From Bacteroidota bacterium (lineage in GTDB: Bacteria > Bacteroidota > Bacteroidia > AKYH767-A > 2013-40CM-41-45), in NCBI GenBank assembly GCA_016721305.1, contig JADKIH010000009.1, positions 1 to 64,000 of the forward strand: 64,000 bases of DNA. Reading direction: 5' to 3'. The notes beneath the pieces are model-generated. The model did no database searches and was not told where the DNA came from. It saw only the letters and a program-made list of their open reading frames with translations. This document shows positions 27,095-36,329 of the stretch, in pieces; the first letter of the stretch is position 1, and the number at the start of each line of letters is the position of its first letter. A program made the translations under genes and the position numbers.

Positions 27095-29221
27095 TTATTT
27101 CTGTAATGAAATCTTTTGCGTTACACTTTGGTTATCCACTGAGATTCTTAACAAGTACAGACCGGCTGAGAGATCATCACCATTTACAGTGATTGTGTAT
27201 TTACCGGCAGTCTGACGTGTTGCACCTGTCGATTTAACGCGGTTACCTGTAATTGTATATACTTCTACATTTACGGCTGCGCTGTGTTCTAAGGTATAAG
27301 AAACTGTCATTTCACTGCTGAACGGATTCGGATAAGCTGCAAGGTTCAGATAAGACAATGAAGGGTCTTCAATGCCATTTCCTAAACGGTAAGCCGTGAT
27401 CGTATCGCAGAAGCAGAATGTATCAACACCAATTACTTCACAAACACAAACTGTGTATTGTCCGGAAGTCGTATAAACGTGTGTGATAGAACCTGTAAGT
27501 GATGAATCAATTGTACCGTCACCGAAATCCCAAACGATAGAAGATGGAACTCCGCATGGTGAATATGTAGTAAATGTCATTGGAACGCCTGCGGGATTTA
27601 ATGTATCAGGTGTTACTACAAATACTGGCTGACAAGCTGTCGAATCGCTGACAACGCGGCAGAATGTATCTGAACAACCGCTTGCTGAATCAGAAATAGT
27701 AAGGCATACAGTGTAAGGACCTGCTGAATTGTATTGGTGATACGGATTCTGTGATGTTGATGATGAACCATCACCAAAGCTCCACAACCATGTTTGTGTA
27801 GGTGTTGAAAGATCGATGAACTGAACAGCATTCCCTCCCATAGAATCAGGAATAAAGGCAAATGATGCCGAGCATGCTACATGACCTCCGATTATTACTG
27901 AATCACAATATGTATCGGTACAACCTGAATCCTGAACGGTCAGACATACGCCGTAAATTCCATTTGCCGCATACTGATGTGAAACATTGTTTGCGCCAAT
28001 GCCTGTAAATGTTCCGCCATCACCGTAAGTCCAGGTGAAAGTCGCTGATGAACTTACTGCCGTATTCACAAACGTTGCCTGATTTCCTGCTACCTGTGAG
28101 TAGAATGTCGCATTACATACGCCTGAGTTAGAACTTGTCACATACTGGCAGAAAGTATCGCTGCATCCTGCTGTAGAAGAAACTGTCAGACAAACATTGT
28201 AAACACCTGCAGACACATAAACGTGATTTGGATTTGCCAACGTCGATGTAGTGCCATCACCAAAATCCCATGAATAGGAAACGGTGCCGCTTGTTACATT
28301 CGATGCATCGTAGAAGTCGAATGAGTTATTGGCAGGATTCTGATATACATAGAAGAATGACTGACATGACACAAAGTTCCCAACCGTTACCATATTACAA
28401 GTCGTGCTTGAACAACCTGTTGATGTCGTGATTGTCAAACATACATAGTACTGTCCCGCTGAGTAAGTATGCGAAGGGTTTTGCGAATTTGAATAGGTAG
28501 AGTCACCAAAACTCCATGACCAGCCGACAATGCTTCCCGATGCTGAGTATGATGAATCAGCAAAGTTGATGGTATTTAAACCGTTCGACATTGCATCGAA
28601 ACCTGCCTGACAACCGCCTGCTGTAGCCACATTCACATAGTCGCAATAAGTACTTGAACAACCCGTGGTCGAAGTAATGGTTAAACATACGAAGTATGTT
28701 CCCGGACTTGAATAAATGTATTGAGGGTTCTGAAGTGTACTTACAGATCCATCACCAAAATCCCATGCGTATGATGCAATAGGGTCATTCGATACTGATC
28801 CATCCGTAAAGTCAACAATAATAGTTCCCGGTGTGGAAAAGTAGCTGAAACCTGCCTGACAAGAACTACTTGTTGCTCTTGTCAAAATACTGTCGCAGAA
28901 AGTCGATGAACAACTGTCAGAGAATACAACGGTCAGACATACTGTCGCTGTTCCTGTGAAATTGTACTGGTGAACAGGATTCGAAGTATAGCCAAAAGTG
29001 CCATCGCCGAAAGACCATGTGTACGATACCGGATTGCCGGTTGCACTAAATGAACTGTCGTAAAATTGCACAACGGTTCCCGAACTGTCATACGTGACAG
29101 CGAAAGATGTGCTGCACTGTGCCTGGCTCTTCTGAACCGAGAAACCCAGTAACATCACTACAGCCATCAACACCATCTTGAGGTTGAAAGCTTTTTGATT
29201 TTTTGTTTGAGTTGATTTCAT
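27095..29221 (-). CDS. T9SS-exported protein with seven PKD domains
   Basis: 708 residues. Signal peptide MVLMAVVMLLGFSVQKSQAQ precedes seven PKD domains, each with a (W)(S/D)FGDG core: WSFGDGTF, WDFGDGSVS, WSFGDSTYS, WDFGDGTTS, WTYGDGGTF, WSFGDGSSS and WDFGDGTID. Most have paired Cys in VCLT and GCSxTFC, so each domain is probably held by its own disulfide. The last 80 residues are a type A sorting domain (LAAYPNPFSSEMTVSYTL to VTQKISLQK). PKD arrays serve as spacers or adhesive stalks. No enzyme domain is present. It is a single-gene unit with a promoter and a strong terminator. Confidence 0.9.
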   Translation of the reverse strand: MKSTQTKNQKAFNLKMVLMAVVMLLGFSVQKSQAQCSTSFAVTYDSSGTVVQFYDSSFSATGNPVSYTWSFGDGTFGYTSNPVHQYNFTGTATVCLTVVFSDSCSSTFCDSILTRATSSSCQAGFSYFSTPGTIIVDFTDGSVSNDPIASYAWDFGDGSVSTLQNPQYIYSSPGTYFVCLTITSTTGCSSTYCDYVNVATAGGCQAGFDAMSNGLNTINFADSSYSASGSIVGWSWSFGDSTYSNSQNPSHTYSAGQYYVCLTITTSTGCSSTTCNMVTVGNFVSCQSFFYVYQNPANNSFDFYDASNVTSGTVSYSWDFGDGTTSTLANPNHVYVSAGVYNVCLTVSSTAGCSDTFCQYVTSSNSGVCNATFYSQVAGNQATFVNTAVSSSATFTWTYGDGGTFTGIGANNVSHQYAANGIYGVCLTVQDSGCTDTYCDSVIIGGHVACSASFAFIPDSMGGNAVQFIDLSTPTQTWLWSFGDGSSSTSQNPYHQYNSAGPYTVCLTISDSASGCSDTFCRVVSDSTACQPVFVVTPDTLNPAGVPMTFTTYSPCGVPSSIVWDFGDGTIDSSLTGSITHVYTTSGQYTVCVCEVIGVDTFCFCDTITAYRLGNGIEDPSLSYLNLAAYPNPFSSEMTVSYTLEHSAAVNVEVYTITGNRVKSTGATRQTAGKYTITVNGDDLSAGLYLLRISVDNQSVTQKISLQK

Positions 29222-29279
29222 TTATTTAAAGATTAGGGGTTAGTTTGAGATTTCTGCAGAATACTTGTAATTGATGACT

Positions 29280-29287
29280 CAAAAGTA
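29280..29287 (-). promoter_or_regulatory. -7 box of the PKD-protein gene
   Basis: TACTTTTG on the minus strand, 59 bases before the ATG at 29221. No good TTG at -33. Confidence 0.5.
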
Positions 29288-29471
29288 CAAGGACATTGTC
29301 ATATTGAAAATTGAATATTGAATATTCTTACTCGTTCAAACAGTGCTAATAAGACATTTTATTGCATTTTAGGTGATTTTTTAGTCTTATTATCCTTTGC
29401 CAATTTCAATAAATTCTCCCTCATTCAGAAATTAAAATTTAATTGATTCCCGCCCGTTTGAAATCAAAATT

Positions 29472-29479
29472 TATCTTTG
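29472..29479 (+). promoter_or_regulatory. -7 box of the beta-helix lipoprotein gene
   Basis: TATCTTTG ends six bases before the ATG at 29486, which suggests a leaderless or very short-leader transcript and argues against the TTG at 29477 as start. Confidence 0.5.
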
Positions 29480-29485
29480 CGGCCT

Positions 29486-30936
29486 ATGTCAAAACGACTT
29501 CTCCTACCCTTTTTGGGATTGATCATCCTATCAGCTTTCTTTTCATGCCGGAAGGACGATTTCAGTTCGGATCCTAATTACAAGCTTGAGTTCTCTCAGG
29601 ATACGGTTATGTTCGATACGGTCTTCACGAGTGTGGGCAGTTCAACGGAAGTATTTACTGTCTATAATAACAATCCTGATCCGATCAAGATTTCATCACT
29701 TCGCCTGGAATCAGGCTCATCCTCTAGTTACAGACTAAACGTAGATGGGGTTTCCGGGAAAATCATTCTCTAATGTTGAAATCGGCGCAAATGATTCAAT
29801 TTTTTTTTTTCGTTGAAGTTACAATTGACCCTTTGAATTCTACTTTCATTGTACCAGATAGAATCCTTTTCGAAACAAATGGGAACTCTCAATGGGTAGA
29901 CCTTGTCGCATTTGGACAAAAAGCAATTTTTCATAAGGCTGACCCCAATTCTCCAGACTTTCCTTTCTTTATAATTAACCCTCTTGGAAATGAAACTTGG
30001 GATAGTACTCTTCCTCATGTTATATATGGTTATGGTATTGTTGATTCATTAACTTCACTTACCATCAACCCCGGAACTTTAGTCTGCTTTCACCCCGGTG
30101 CTGCTCTTATCGTTTACAATTCGGCCTCATTGCATGTTGAAGGCACACCGACAGATAATGTCATTATTCAAGGCGATAAATTGCAATATAGCTACACTGA
30201 TATGGCCGGACAATGGGACCGTATTTGGTTGATGGCCGGATCTAAAAATTCGACAATTCGAAATGCCGTCATTAAAAACGGAAACATCGGGTTACAAGTT
30301 GACACGTTTGCTACGGCCAACGACTCTACTTTGTATATGGAGAATGTAATCGTGAAAAATATGTCGACTCACGCTTTACTTCTGCGTGGATCAAAAGTAA
30401 GCGGCTACAATTGCGTATTTGCCAATTGCGGATCGAATGTGGCTAACATTCTTTACGGTGGATATTACAAATTCTATCATTGTACGTTCGCGAACTTCTG
30501 GTTTAACAGCACACGACAGGATCCTGTTTTACTAATGAACAACTATTACAATAACGGTCCTCGCGGATTAACCGCCGATTTCGGAAACTCTATTGTGTAT
30601 GGAAACAATGAACAGGAATTGGGACTGGATTCATTTCCGATTAACGGATATTACAATTTCCATTTCGATCATTCATTGCTGAAGATTGAGCCATCGTTTA
30701 ACACGACAACTCCATTACACTACAGTAATATCGTTCGTGCAAATGGTTCTGCAAACAATCCGAAATTTGTTGATGTTTCAATCGGAAACTATCTATTGGA
30801 TACTTTGAGTGCAGGTTTCAATGTCGGTGATCCTGCCATCCTGAATATCTTCCCTTCTGTTCTCAATAACGATTTGCTAGGGAATTCACGCCTTGTTAAT
30901 ACTCCTGATCTTGGGGCTTACGAACGTCAGCAATAA
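29486..30936 (+). CDS. Right-handed beta-helix lipoprotein (frameshifts corrected)
   Basis: Begins MSKRLLLPFLGLIILSAFFS followed by Cys: a lipoprotein signal with the acylated Cys near residue 21. Two extra bases, an A in 29759-29762 and a T in the 11-T run 29800-29810, break the frame. Removing both restores GKSFSNVEIGANDSIFFFVE and exactly 483 codons including the stop. The middle carries parallel beta-helix text (IQGDKLQYSYTDMAGQWDRI, then MENVIVKNMSTHALLLRGSK and FANCGSNVANILYGG). The C terminus DLGAYERQ matches the choice-of-anchor Q-like end of such proteins. A surface or periplasmic polysaccharide-related role is inferred. WbqC follows after one base. Confidence 0.8.
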
Positions 30937-30937
30937 T

Positions 30938-31517
30938 ATGAGTGCCGTTTATTCGATTGCTTACCTTCCTCCTGTTTCCTACTTACAAAGTTGCCTGGCC
31001 GAAGGTGTCATTACTATTGACTCGCACGAACATTTCGTTAAGCAGACTTACAGAAATCGTTGTTGTATTTATGGCCCGAATGGAAAACAGAATCTTGTTA
31101 TTCCGTTACAACACGAAAACATCTTCCGAACTGCTATTAAAAATGTGAAAATTGCCAATGAAGAACGCTGGCAAATCAATCATTGGCGATCGATAGAAAG
31201 CGCCTACCGTAACTCTCCTTTCTTCGAATACTACGAAGATCAATTTCGTCCGTTTTACGAGAAAAAATACGACTTTCTGTTCGACTTCAATATGGAATTA
31301 CTGGAAGCTTTGTTCAAATGGTCGAAGAAAAAAATTGAGATCCGTTTCACCGATGAGTACAAAGCTGAATTGACAAACTCGTCTGACTACCGTCAAAACT
31401 TTCATCCGAGAAAAACGTTCAGACTATCAAACCGTATCACCAGGTCTTTGCCGATAAACACGATTCATACCGGATCTTTCGGCGATAGATCTTTTGTTCA
31501 ACACATCTTCATTTTAA
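30938..31517 (+). CDS. WbqC family protein (frameshifts corrected)
   Basis: About 193 residues starting MSAVYSIAYLPPVSYLQSCL, with the WbqC signatures RNRCCIYGPNGKQNLVIPL and WRSIESAYRNSPFFEYYEDQ. As sequenced the C terminus is garbled. Restoring one A in 31411-31415 and one T at 31464-31465 gives KPYHQVFADKHDFIPDLSAI then DLLFNTSSF and a stop at 31515-31517. WbqC proteins are found in O-antigen and glycan loci and are thought to act in polysaccharide biosynthesis, but their reaction is not settled. The gene is convergent with pfkA across a palindromic spacer. Confidence 0.85.
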
Positions 31518-31566
31518 AATTCAGAATTATAAATTCATAATTCTGAATTTTGAATTCTGAATTTTA
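31515..31566. repeat. Palindromic AATTCAGAATT element between convergent stops
   Basis: AAAATTCAGAATTAT (31516-31530) is the exact reverse complement of 31537-31551, with a six-base loop. A further GAATTCTGAATTTT copy runs up to the pfkA stop. The corrected WbqC stop (31515-31517) and the pfkA stop (31564-31566) are both the ends of the element. It may act as a two-way terminator. Confidence 0.8.
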
Positions 31567-32550
31567 AAGCGAAAGCACTTCGGCGATTTTCAGCAAGTCA
31601 TAAGGAAACTTCTTTTTCCCGACTACCACTTCGGAGTAAGGAGTATGTACGATTTCGTTATTGACAACTCCAACCATTTCATTATTCTTTCCGCCAATCA
31701 GAGCTTCAACGGCGGCAACTCCTAATCGACTGGCTAAAACTCGGTCGCTGCAAGTCGGACTTCCTCCTCTTTGCATATGGCCAAGAACGGAAACGCGAGT
31801 ATCGTACTGATTGAAACGTTTCTTCACTTCTGCGGCTACTTCATAGGCATTACCGGCATCATCGCCTTCGGCCACAATAATAATCATCGACGATTTTTTT
31901 CGCTTCCATCCTCGGTCAAGAATCTTAACGATTTGCTCTATGCGAGTCTTTTGTTCCGGAATGAGAATAGCTTCTGCTCCACCTGCGATACCACTGTATA
32001 TAGCGATCATTCCGGCATCGCGGCCCATTACTTCGACAAAGAATAAACGATTGTGAGAATCGGCCGTATCGCGGATCTTATCGACTACCTGAACGACGGT
32101 ATTCAAAGCTGTATCGAATCCGATTGCGTAATCTGTTCCGTAGATATCATTGTCAATCGTTTTCGGAATGCCAATTGAAGGAATTGAGTATTCACGACTA
32201 AAAATTTCAATTCCGCGAAATGAACCATCGCCACCGATTACCACCATGGCCTCGATACCTGCTTTTGAAATGCTTTCATAAGCAAGTTTGCGCCCTTCTG
32301 TTGTTTTGAATCGTTCGCTGCGTGCAGTTTTAAATATGGTTCCTCCTCTTTGAAGGATATTGGACACACTGTGTGAGTTGAGCGGAACAAAATCGGCATT
32401 GATCATTCCTTCATAGCCCTGCATGATTCCGACAACTTCCATTCCGTGATAAATACCGGTTCTGACAACGGCACGGATAGCGGCATTGAGCCCCGGACAA
32501 TCTCCGCCTGTTGTGACTACTGCAATTTTCTTTGGGTGTTTCTTGTTCAT
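31564..32550 (-). CDS. pfkA: 6-phosphofructokinase
   Basis: 328 residues of the PfkA family: GGDCPGLNAAIRAVVR near residue 15, IGGDGSFRG, PKTIDNDIYGTDYAIGFDTA, VEVMGRDAGMIA and HMQRGGSPTCSDR. It phosphorylates fructose 6-phosphate in glycolysis. In GGDGS the Gly matches the ATP-using enzymes, whereas PKTIDND carries the Lys seen in pyrophosphate-using and some ATP-using clades. ATP is the likelier donor but is not certain. Its start overlaps the methyltransferase stop by four bases, so the two are translationally coupled. Confidence 0.95.
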   Translation of the reverse strand: MNKKHPKKIAVVTTGGDCPGLNAAIRAVVRTGIYHGMEVVGIMQGYEGMINADFVPLNSHSVSNILQRGGTIFKTARSERFKTTEGRKLAYESISKAGIEAMVVIGGDGSFRGIEIFSREYSIPSIGIPKTIDNDIYGTDYAIGFDTALNTVVQVVDKIRDTADSHNRLFFVEVMGRDAGMIAIYSGIAGGAEAILIPEQKTRIEQIVKILDRGWKRKKSSMIIIVAEGDDAGNAYEVAAEVKKRFNQYDTRVSVLGHMQRGGSPTCSDRVLASRLGVAAVEALIGGKNNEMVGVVNNEIVHTPYSEVVVGKKKFPYDLLKIAEVLSL

Positions 32551-33719
32551 TTCTCTTCTTGCTTGCTGGCCTTTTTAGAACCACGGTACAGTTCAAATTT
32601 CATCATTCGACATTCCAATGCACCATTGTACAATTGAATTTTTGCCGATGGATGCAATCCGATATTTTTTGCTGCTTCTCTATTGGCCGTTAGAACCCAT
32701 GCCGTACTTCCGGCATATTTACTCTTAAGCTGATCTCCGATTGATTTATACAATTGAAATAAATCATCATCGGTAATTCGTCCGCCGTATGGTGGATTTG
32801 TAACAATTGTTTGTGCAGTTTCTGCCGGTGTATAATCTTCGAATGGCATAGCATTAAACTGAATATCCCTCAGCACACCTGCAGCATTTGCATTTTCTCG
32901 TGCATAACGAATCACCATTTGAGAGCGATCGATTCCTGTAATAGTAAATGAAAGTGATGGCAACTCAGCTTTCTTCGCTTCATCGAGTAAGGAACGCCAG
33001 AGGACATCGTCGTAATCATTCCAACGCTCAAACCCAAACTCGTTTCTGAAAATTCCGGGAGCAATATTTCGAGCCATCATGGCTGCTTCAATGACAAGTG
33101 TTCCACTACCGCACATGATATCGAGGAATGGACTCTTTGCATCCCAACCGCTCAGCATAATCATTCCGGCAGCTAAGGTTTCATTTAATGGTGCCTCACC
33201 TTGCTGCGAGCGATATCCGCGCTTGTGTAATGAATCACCGGAACTGTCGAGCGAAAGGCTGGCGATATTTTCATGCAAGTGAACATTCAACCGCATTTTA
33301 GGAAATCGTAAATCAACACTCGGACGCTCGCCTGTTTTTTCGCGAAACTGATCAACGATGGCATCCTTCGTCTTCAAAGAGATGTACAACGAGTGTGTCA
33401 TATTCGAATACGACGTAACAGCATCGATAGCGAGTGTGTCTTTCACAGACAAATACTGACTCCAGTCGATCTTTTTAACTTCATCGTATAGTTGCTGCTC
33501 AGTAGCTGCAGGAAACGATACAATCGGTTTCAAAATCCGCAGCGCCAGTCGGCTATACAAATTGGCCTTATACATCACCGACTGATCACCCTCAAAGTGA
33601 ACAACACGAGTGCCCTTTTTCAACGAGCTAGCCCCCAGGCTGCTCAACTCTTTCATCAGCATGTCTTCAAAGCCAAAAGATGTCTTGGCCAGCATGGTGA
33701 ATTTTTGTTCGGATTTCAT
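32547..33719 (-). CDS. THUMP-domain class I SAM-dependent RNA methyltransferase (RlmL/RlmK N2-G type)
   Basis: 390 residues. A THUMP RNA-binding domain (about 40-165) with KRVVHFEG-like text and YNxNLYSRLALRIL is followed by a Rossmann methyltransferase with the SAM loop FLDIMCGSGTLVIEAAMMA and the catalytic TNPPYGGRI motif. This is the family of 23S rRNA guanine-N2 methyltransferases (RlmL-like). Which guanine it modifies is inferred by family only. The gene overlaps pfkA (ATGA) downstream. Confidence 0.88.
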   Translation of the reverse strand: MKSEQKFTMLAKTSFGFEDMLMKELSSLGASSLKKGTRVVHFEGDQSVMYKANLYSRLALRILKPIVSFPAATEQQLYDEVKKIDWSQYLSVKDTLAIDAVTSYSNMTHSLYISLKTKDAIVDQFREKTGERPSVDLRFPKMRLNVHLHENIASLSLDSSGDSLHKRGYRSQQGEAPLNETLAAGMIMLSGWDAKSPFLDIMCGSGTLVIEAAMMARNIAPGIFRNEFGFERWNDYDDVLWRSLLDEAKKAELPSLSFTITGIDRSQMVIRYARENANAAGVLRDIQFNAMPFEDYTPAETAQTIVTNPPYGGRITDDDLFQLYKSIGDQLKSKYAGSTAWVLTANREAAKNIGLHPSAKIQLYNGALECRMMKFELYRGSKKASKQEEK

Positions 33720-33755
33720 TTGTGGTTGATTGGTTGCTTTGAATGGTATTAGAGG

Positions 33756-33791
33756 AGTAATTAGTAATTGGTAATTAGTAATTGGTAATTA
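33756..33791. repeat. GTAATTAGTAATTG 14-mer repeat
   Basis: About two and a half copies of GTAATTAGTAATTG lie 36 bases upstream of the methyltransferase start. The period and layout resemble the TTGTAAGTAGTAAG family nearby, so they may be drifted relatives. Confidence 0.75.
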
Positions 33792-33856
33792 GATTGCGAC
33801 TTGAGAGTGACAGTTGCTTTTCCATGAATTCTGTGTTAGTAGCTTTAAGAGCAAGT

Positions 33857-33888
33857 CAACTTACTACTTACAACTTACTACTTACAAG
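33857..33888. repeat. TTGTAAGTAGTAAG 14-mer repeat at the corA 3' end
   Basis: On the minus strand, two copies of TTGTAAGTAGTAAG start within the last codons of corA as sequenced. The family recurs at 46643-46906, 49338-49554 and 58962-58990. Confidence 0.85.
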
Positions 33889-35018
33889 AAGCAACTAGCT
33901 TTTCGCCAACCACCCCTTCTTAAAAAGAAGATCAGCTGCGCTATCACAATCACGACCATGATTATGCAGATCGTAATATAGCCGTATGGCGAATAGAGTT
34001 CGGGCATATTCATTGGGTTGAAATGTCCGGTCTCAGGGTCGACACGGGAGAAGTTCATACCGTATAAGCCTACGATGAAGGTTAACGGAATGAAGATCGT
34101 AGATATAATCGTCAGAACTTTCATAACCTGATTTAGTTTGTTGCTGACGGAGGAGTGATAAACGTCCATGAGAGAGGCTGTAACCTCTTTGTATGATTCC
34201 ACGATATCCATCAATTGAATACAATGGTCGTATGTATCGCGGAAGTAGACGCGTGTCGCTTCACAGACTTCGGCAAAACCGGAACGCAATACGTCATTCA
34301 TTTTATCACGCTCACTCCACATAATTCTTCGCAGACTTATAAGATCCTTCTTGATGTGAAGCACCCGGTTCAATGCATCTCTCGTAGGATTACTCATGAG
34401 TTCATCCTGCAAATCGTCGAGGCGATCGCCGAGTCTTTCGAGTAATGGGTAATAGTTGTCGATGACGACATCCATCAGCGAATAAGCCAGATAATCAGAG
34501 CTCATCCTGCGCATCACACCTTTACCCTGGCGAATCCGATCACGAATCGGATCCAGTAAATCTTCGTACTTGTCCTGCAGTGTAATGACAAAATTCTTAC
34601 CCAGAAAAATACTCAGCTGGTCATTTTGAATGATTACGTCTTTTTCAGCAAGTACACGTGAAGTAAAAAAGACATGCCCCATGTACTCCTCTGCTTTGGG
34701 ACGTTGATAAACGTTGACGACGTCTTCCATTTGAAGACGGTGAATCTTGAAGTAGTCGGCCAGATTTTCCAGGAACTGCTTATTGGAAAATCCTTTGATA
34801 TCAAACCAGTGATTCATTTGAGGCTTGCTTTCGAATTGCGCCCGGATATCATTCAATGAATGCAATTCTGCCTCATGAAATTCATGTTCGTTATAGTAAA
34901 ATGAATGAATGTTCAGGCTGAGCGCGTCGGCCGGAATGTTTAGGGCACCCGGTGCAGCTCCCGGAGGAGAATGACGCATTTTCTTTCTTTGCCTCTGAGT
35001 ATTTCGTTTCATGGCCAT
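33882..35018 (-). CDS. corA: CorA family magnesium/cobalt transporter
   Basis: About 375 residues: a long soluble N-terminal domain (DIKGFSNKQFLENLADYFKI, then EDLLDPIRDRIRQGKGVMRR), a long stalk helix, and two C-terminal membrane helices with the signature YGMNF between TFIVGL and the loop ending MPELYSPYGYITICIIM. It forms a pentameric divalent-cation channel in the inner membrane. The start is uncertain among ATGs at 35024, 35018 and 35012. The -7 box at 35030-35037 favours the later ones. The C terminus as read (RRGGWRKASCFL) is probably shifted. One more T in the preceding T-run would give FFFKKGWLAKS and a stop at 33895, closer to family ends. Confidence 0.9.
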   Translation of the reverse strand: MAMKRNTQRQRKKMRHSPPGAAPGALNIPADALSLNIHSFYYNEHEFHEAELHSLNDIRAQFESKPQMNHWFDIKGFSNKQFLENLADYFKIHRLQMEDVVNVYQRPKAEEYMGHVFFTSRVLAEKDVIIQNDQLSIFLGKNFVITLQDKYEDLLDPIRDRIRQGKGVMRRMSSDYLAYSLMDVVIDNYYPLLERLGDRLDDLQDELMSNPTRDALNRVLHIKKDLISLRRIMWSERDKMNDVLRSGFAEVCEATRVYFRDTYDHCIQLMDIVESYKEVTASLMDVYHSSVSNKLNQVMKVLTIISTIFIPLTFIVGLYGMNFSRVDPETGHFNPMNMPELYSPYGYITICIIMVVIVIAQLIFFLRRGGWRKASCFL

Positions 35019-35029
35019 AATCAATGGCT

Positions 35030-35037
35030 CAAAAATA
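35030..35037 (-). promoter_or_regulatory. -7 box of corA
   Basis: TATTTTTG on the minus strand, 12 to 18 bases before the candidate starts at 35018 and 35012. Confidence 0.45.
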
Positions 35038-35106
35038 CGGCTTCCTGCGTGGCCCTTTCATGCCAAACGGGATAGTTATTGACAAGCAGATGGGAGTTTA
35101 GAGTTT

Positions 35107-35143
35107 CGCTATCGTTATCGATAACGATAACGATAGCGATAGC
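35107..35143. repeat. GATAAC/GATAGC hexamer repeat with 20-base palindrome
   Basis: CGTTATCGATAACG and its flanks form a perfect palindrome of 20 bases, continued to the right by GATAAC, GATAGC, GATAGC hexamers. It lies between the stop of nth and the start of corA, three bases from the nth stop, so it may form a terminator-like hairpin in the nth transcript. Confidence 0.8.
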
Positions 35144-35145
35144 GA

Positions 35146-35780
35146 TCAGGACTTAGGTGCGAACTTGCAGTATGGACGAATGCCGCACTCGTTACACTTC
35201 GGCTTGCGAGCGATGCAGACGTATCTTCCATGAAGTATAAGCCAATGATGTGCGATAGCCAGCTTTTCTTCCGGAATATATTTTACTAGTTGCTTTTCGG
35301 CTTGTAACGGATTTTTTGCATTCGATGTGAGACCAATTCGTGCCGAAACACGGAACACGTGCGTGTCGACTGCCATAGCGGGTTTAGCGTAAACTACTGA
35401 GGCTATTACGTTGGCTGTCTTCCGTCCGACTCCGGGTAATTTCGTCAGTTCATCTACAGTGTCGGGAACTTTATTCTGGAAATCGTTTACAAGCATCCGC
35501 GCCATGCCCGCCAAATGCTTTGCCTTGTTGTTCGGATAGCTGATACTTCTGATGAGAGGAAAAATATCTTCAGGCAAAGCAGTTGCAAGAATTTCGGCTG
35601 TCGGATATGCACTGAAAAAGCCGGTGTAGTCATATTGACTCGCTTATCGGTGCATTGAGCCGAAAGAATTACCGCCACGAGCAGTTCATAAGGATTACCA
35701 TAGTGTAATTCCGTCTCTGCAAAGGGACGTTCTTTCTCGAAATATTCAATCACCTTTTCGAAGCGCTCTTTTCGGGTCAT
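35146..35780 (-). CDS. nth: Endonuclease III (frameshift corrected)
   Basis: A DNA glycosylase/AP lyase for oxidised pyrimidines. The helix-hairpin-helix LPGVGRKTANV contains the catalytic Lys, VDTHVFRV holds the catalytic Asp, and the iron-sulfur loop is C-X6-C-X2-C-X5-C (CIARKPKCNECGIRPYC). One T missing from the run at 35615-35619 splits the gene. Restoring it gives TTPAFFSAYPTAEILATAL and then PEDIFPLIRSISYPNNKA, and 211 residues in total, the usual size. A -7 box four bases upstream supports the ATG at 35780. Confidence 0.93.
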
Positions 35781-35784
35781 GGCG

Positions 35785-35792
35785 CAAATATA
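35785..35792 (-). promoter_or_regulatory. -7 box of nth
   Basis: TATATTTG on the minus strand, ending four bases before the ATG: another probable leaderless or near-leaderless start. Confidence 0.5.
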
Positions 35793-35951
35793 CGCTGCCG
35801 ATTTTTACCATGCATTATCGGCTATTTACCAGATCAAAGTCCCGAATAGCTTAATTTTATTGGTTTTGGGCCTGTTCGGCTGTACTTTCAATACATCATT
35901 TCAAAACAGGTTTTGCCTATGGTTTAAAAAAACAGAAAAGGTTAGAGAGAA

Positions 35952-35993
35952 CAAAAAAGACAGTGCACTCAAGGTACACTGTCTTTTTTTTTT
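35952..35993. terminator. Bidirectional terminator downstream of the sigma-factor pair
   Basis: AAAAAAGACAGTG (35953-35965) pairs exactly with CACTGTCTTTTTT (35978-35990). T-runs exist in both directions (11 T on plus, six on minus). It lies left of the small gene at 36045-36260 and would end the minus-strand sigma-factor transcript. Confidence 0.8.
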
Positions 35994-36044
35994 GACCTCC
36001 AGGCAAAGCAGAACGGAGGTTCTAATTAGCGCCATTGGGCGGGC

Positions 36045-36260
36045 CTATTGGCGCGCAAACTGAAGTATATTATCGATACACTTTTCAGAAACCGGTGGTA
36101 CGGTTACATCCAGTTGGGAGATTACCTGAATCAACTCATTATACTCACCCTGAATCAGCGGATCACCATCAATCGCACGTTGTGTACGGTCGCCGTCGGT
36201 AAGGCCGCTTTCGTTGTATGCATACTTCAGTAAATCGTTGTAAGTAGTAGTTTTATTCAT
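36045..36260 (-). CDS. Small acidic protein next to the ECF sigma factor
   Basis: 71 residues (MNKTTTYNDLLKYAYNESGL, then LIQVISQLDVTVPPVSEKCI), with no membrane helix, zinc motif or recognised domain. It follows the sigma-factor gene by 69 bases on the same strand and precedes a terminator, so it is probably cotranscribed. The position is one where a regulator of the sigma factor could sit, but nothing in the sequence proves an anti-sigma role. Confidence 0.65.
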   Translation of the reverse strand: MNKTTTYNDLLKYAYNESGLTDGDRTQRAIDGDPLIQGEYNELIQVISQLDVTVPPVSEKCIDNILQFARQ

Positions 36261-36329
36261 GCTGTTGTATTTAGTTTACAGCACTTATAACGCACCTACT
36301 TTCGCCTTATTGAAGCTATTTGAACTTTT

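Noticed and set aside
35779..36063. A 94-codon plus-strand open frame with a Cys after a hydrophobic stretch, resembling a lipoprotein.
   Set aside because: It runs across the nth promoter and through a strong terminator stem, and has no family resemblance.
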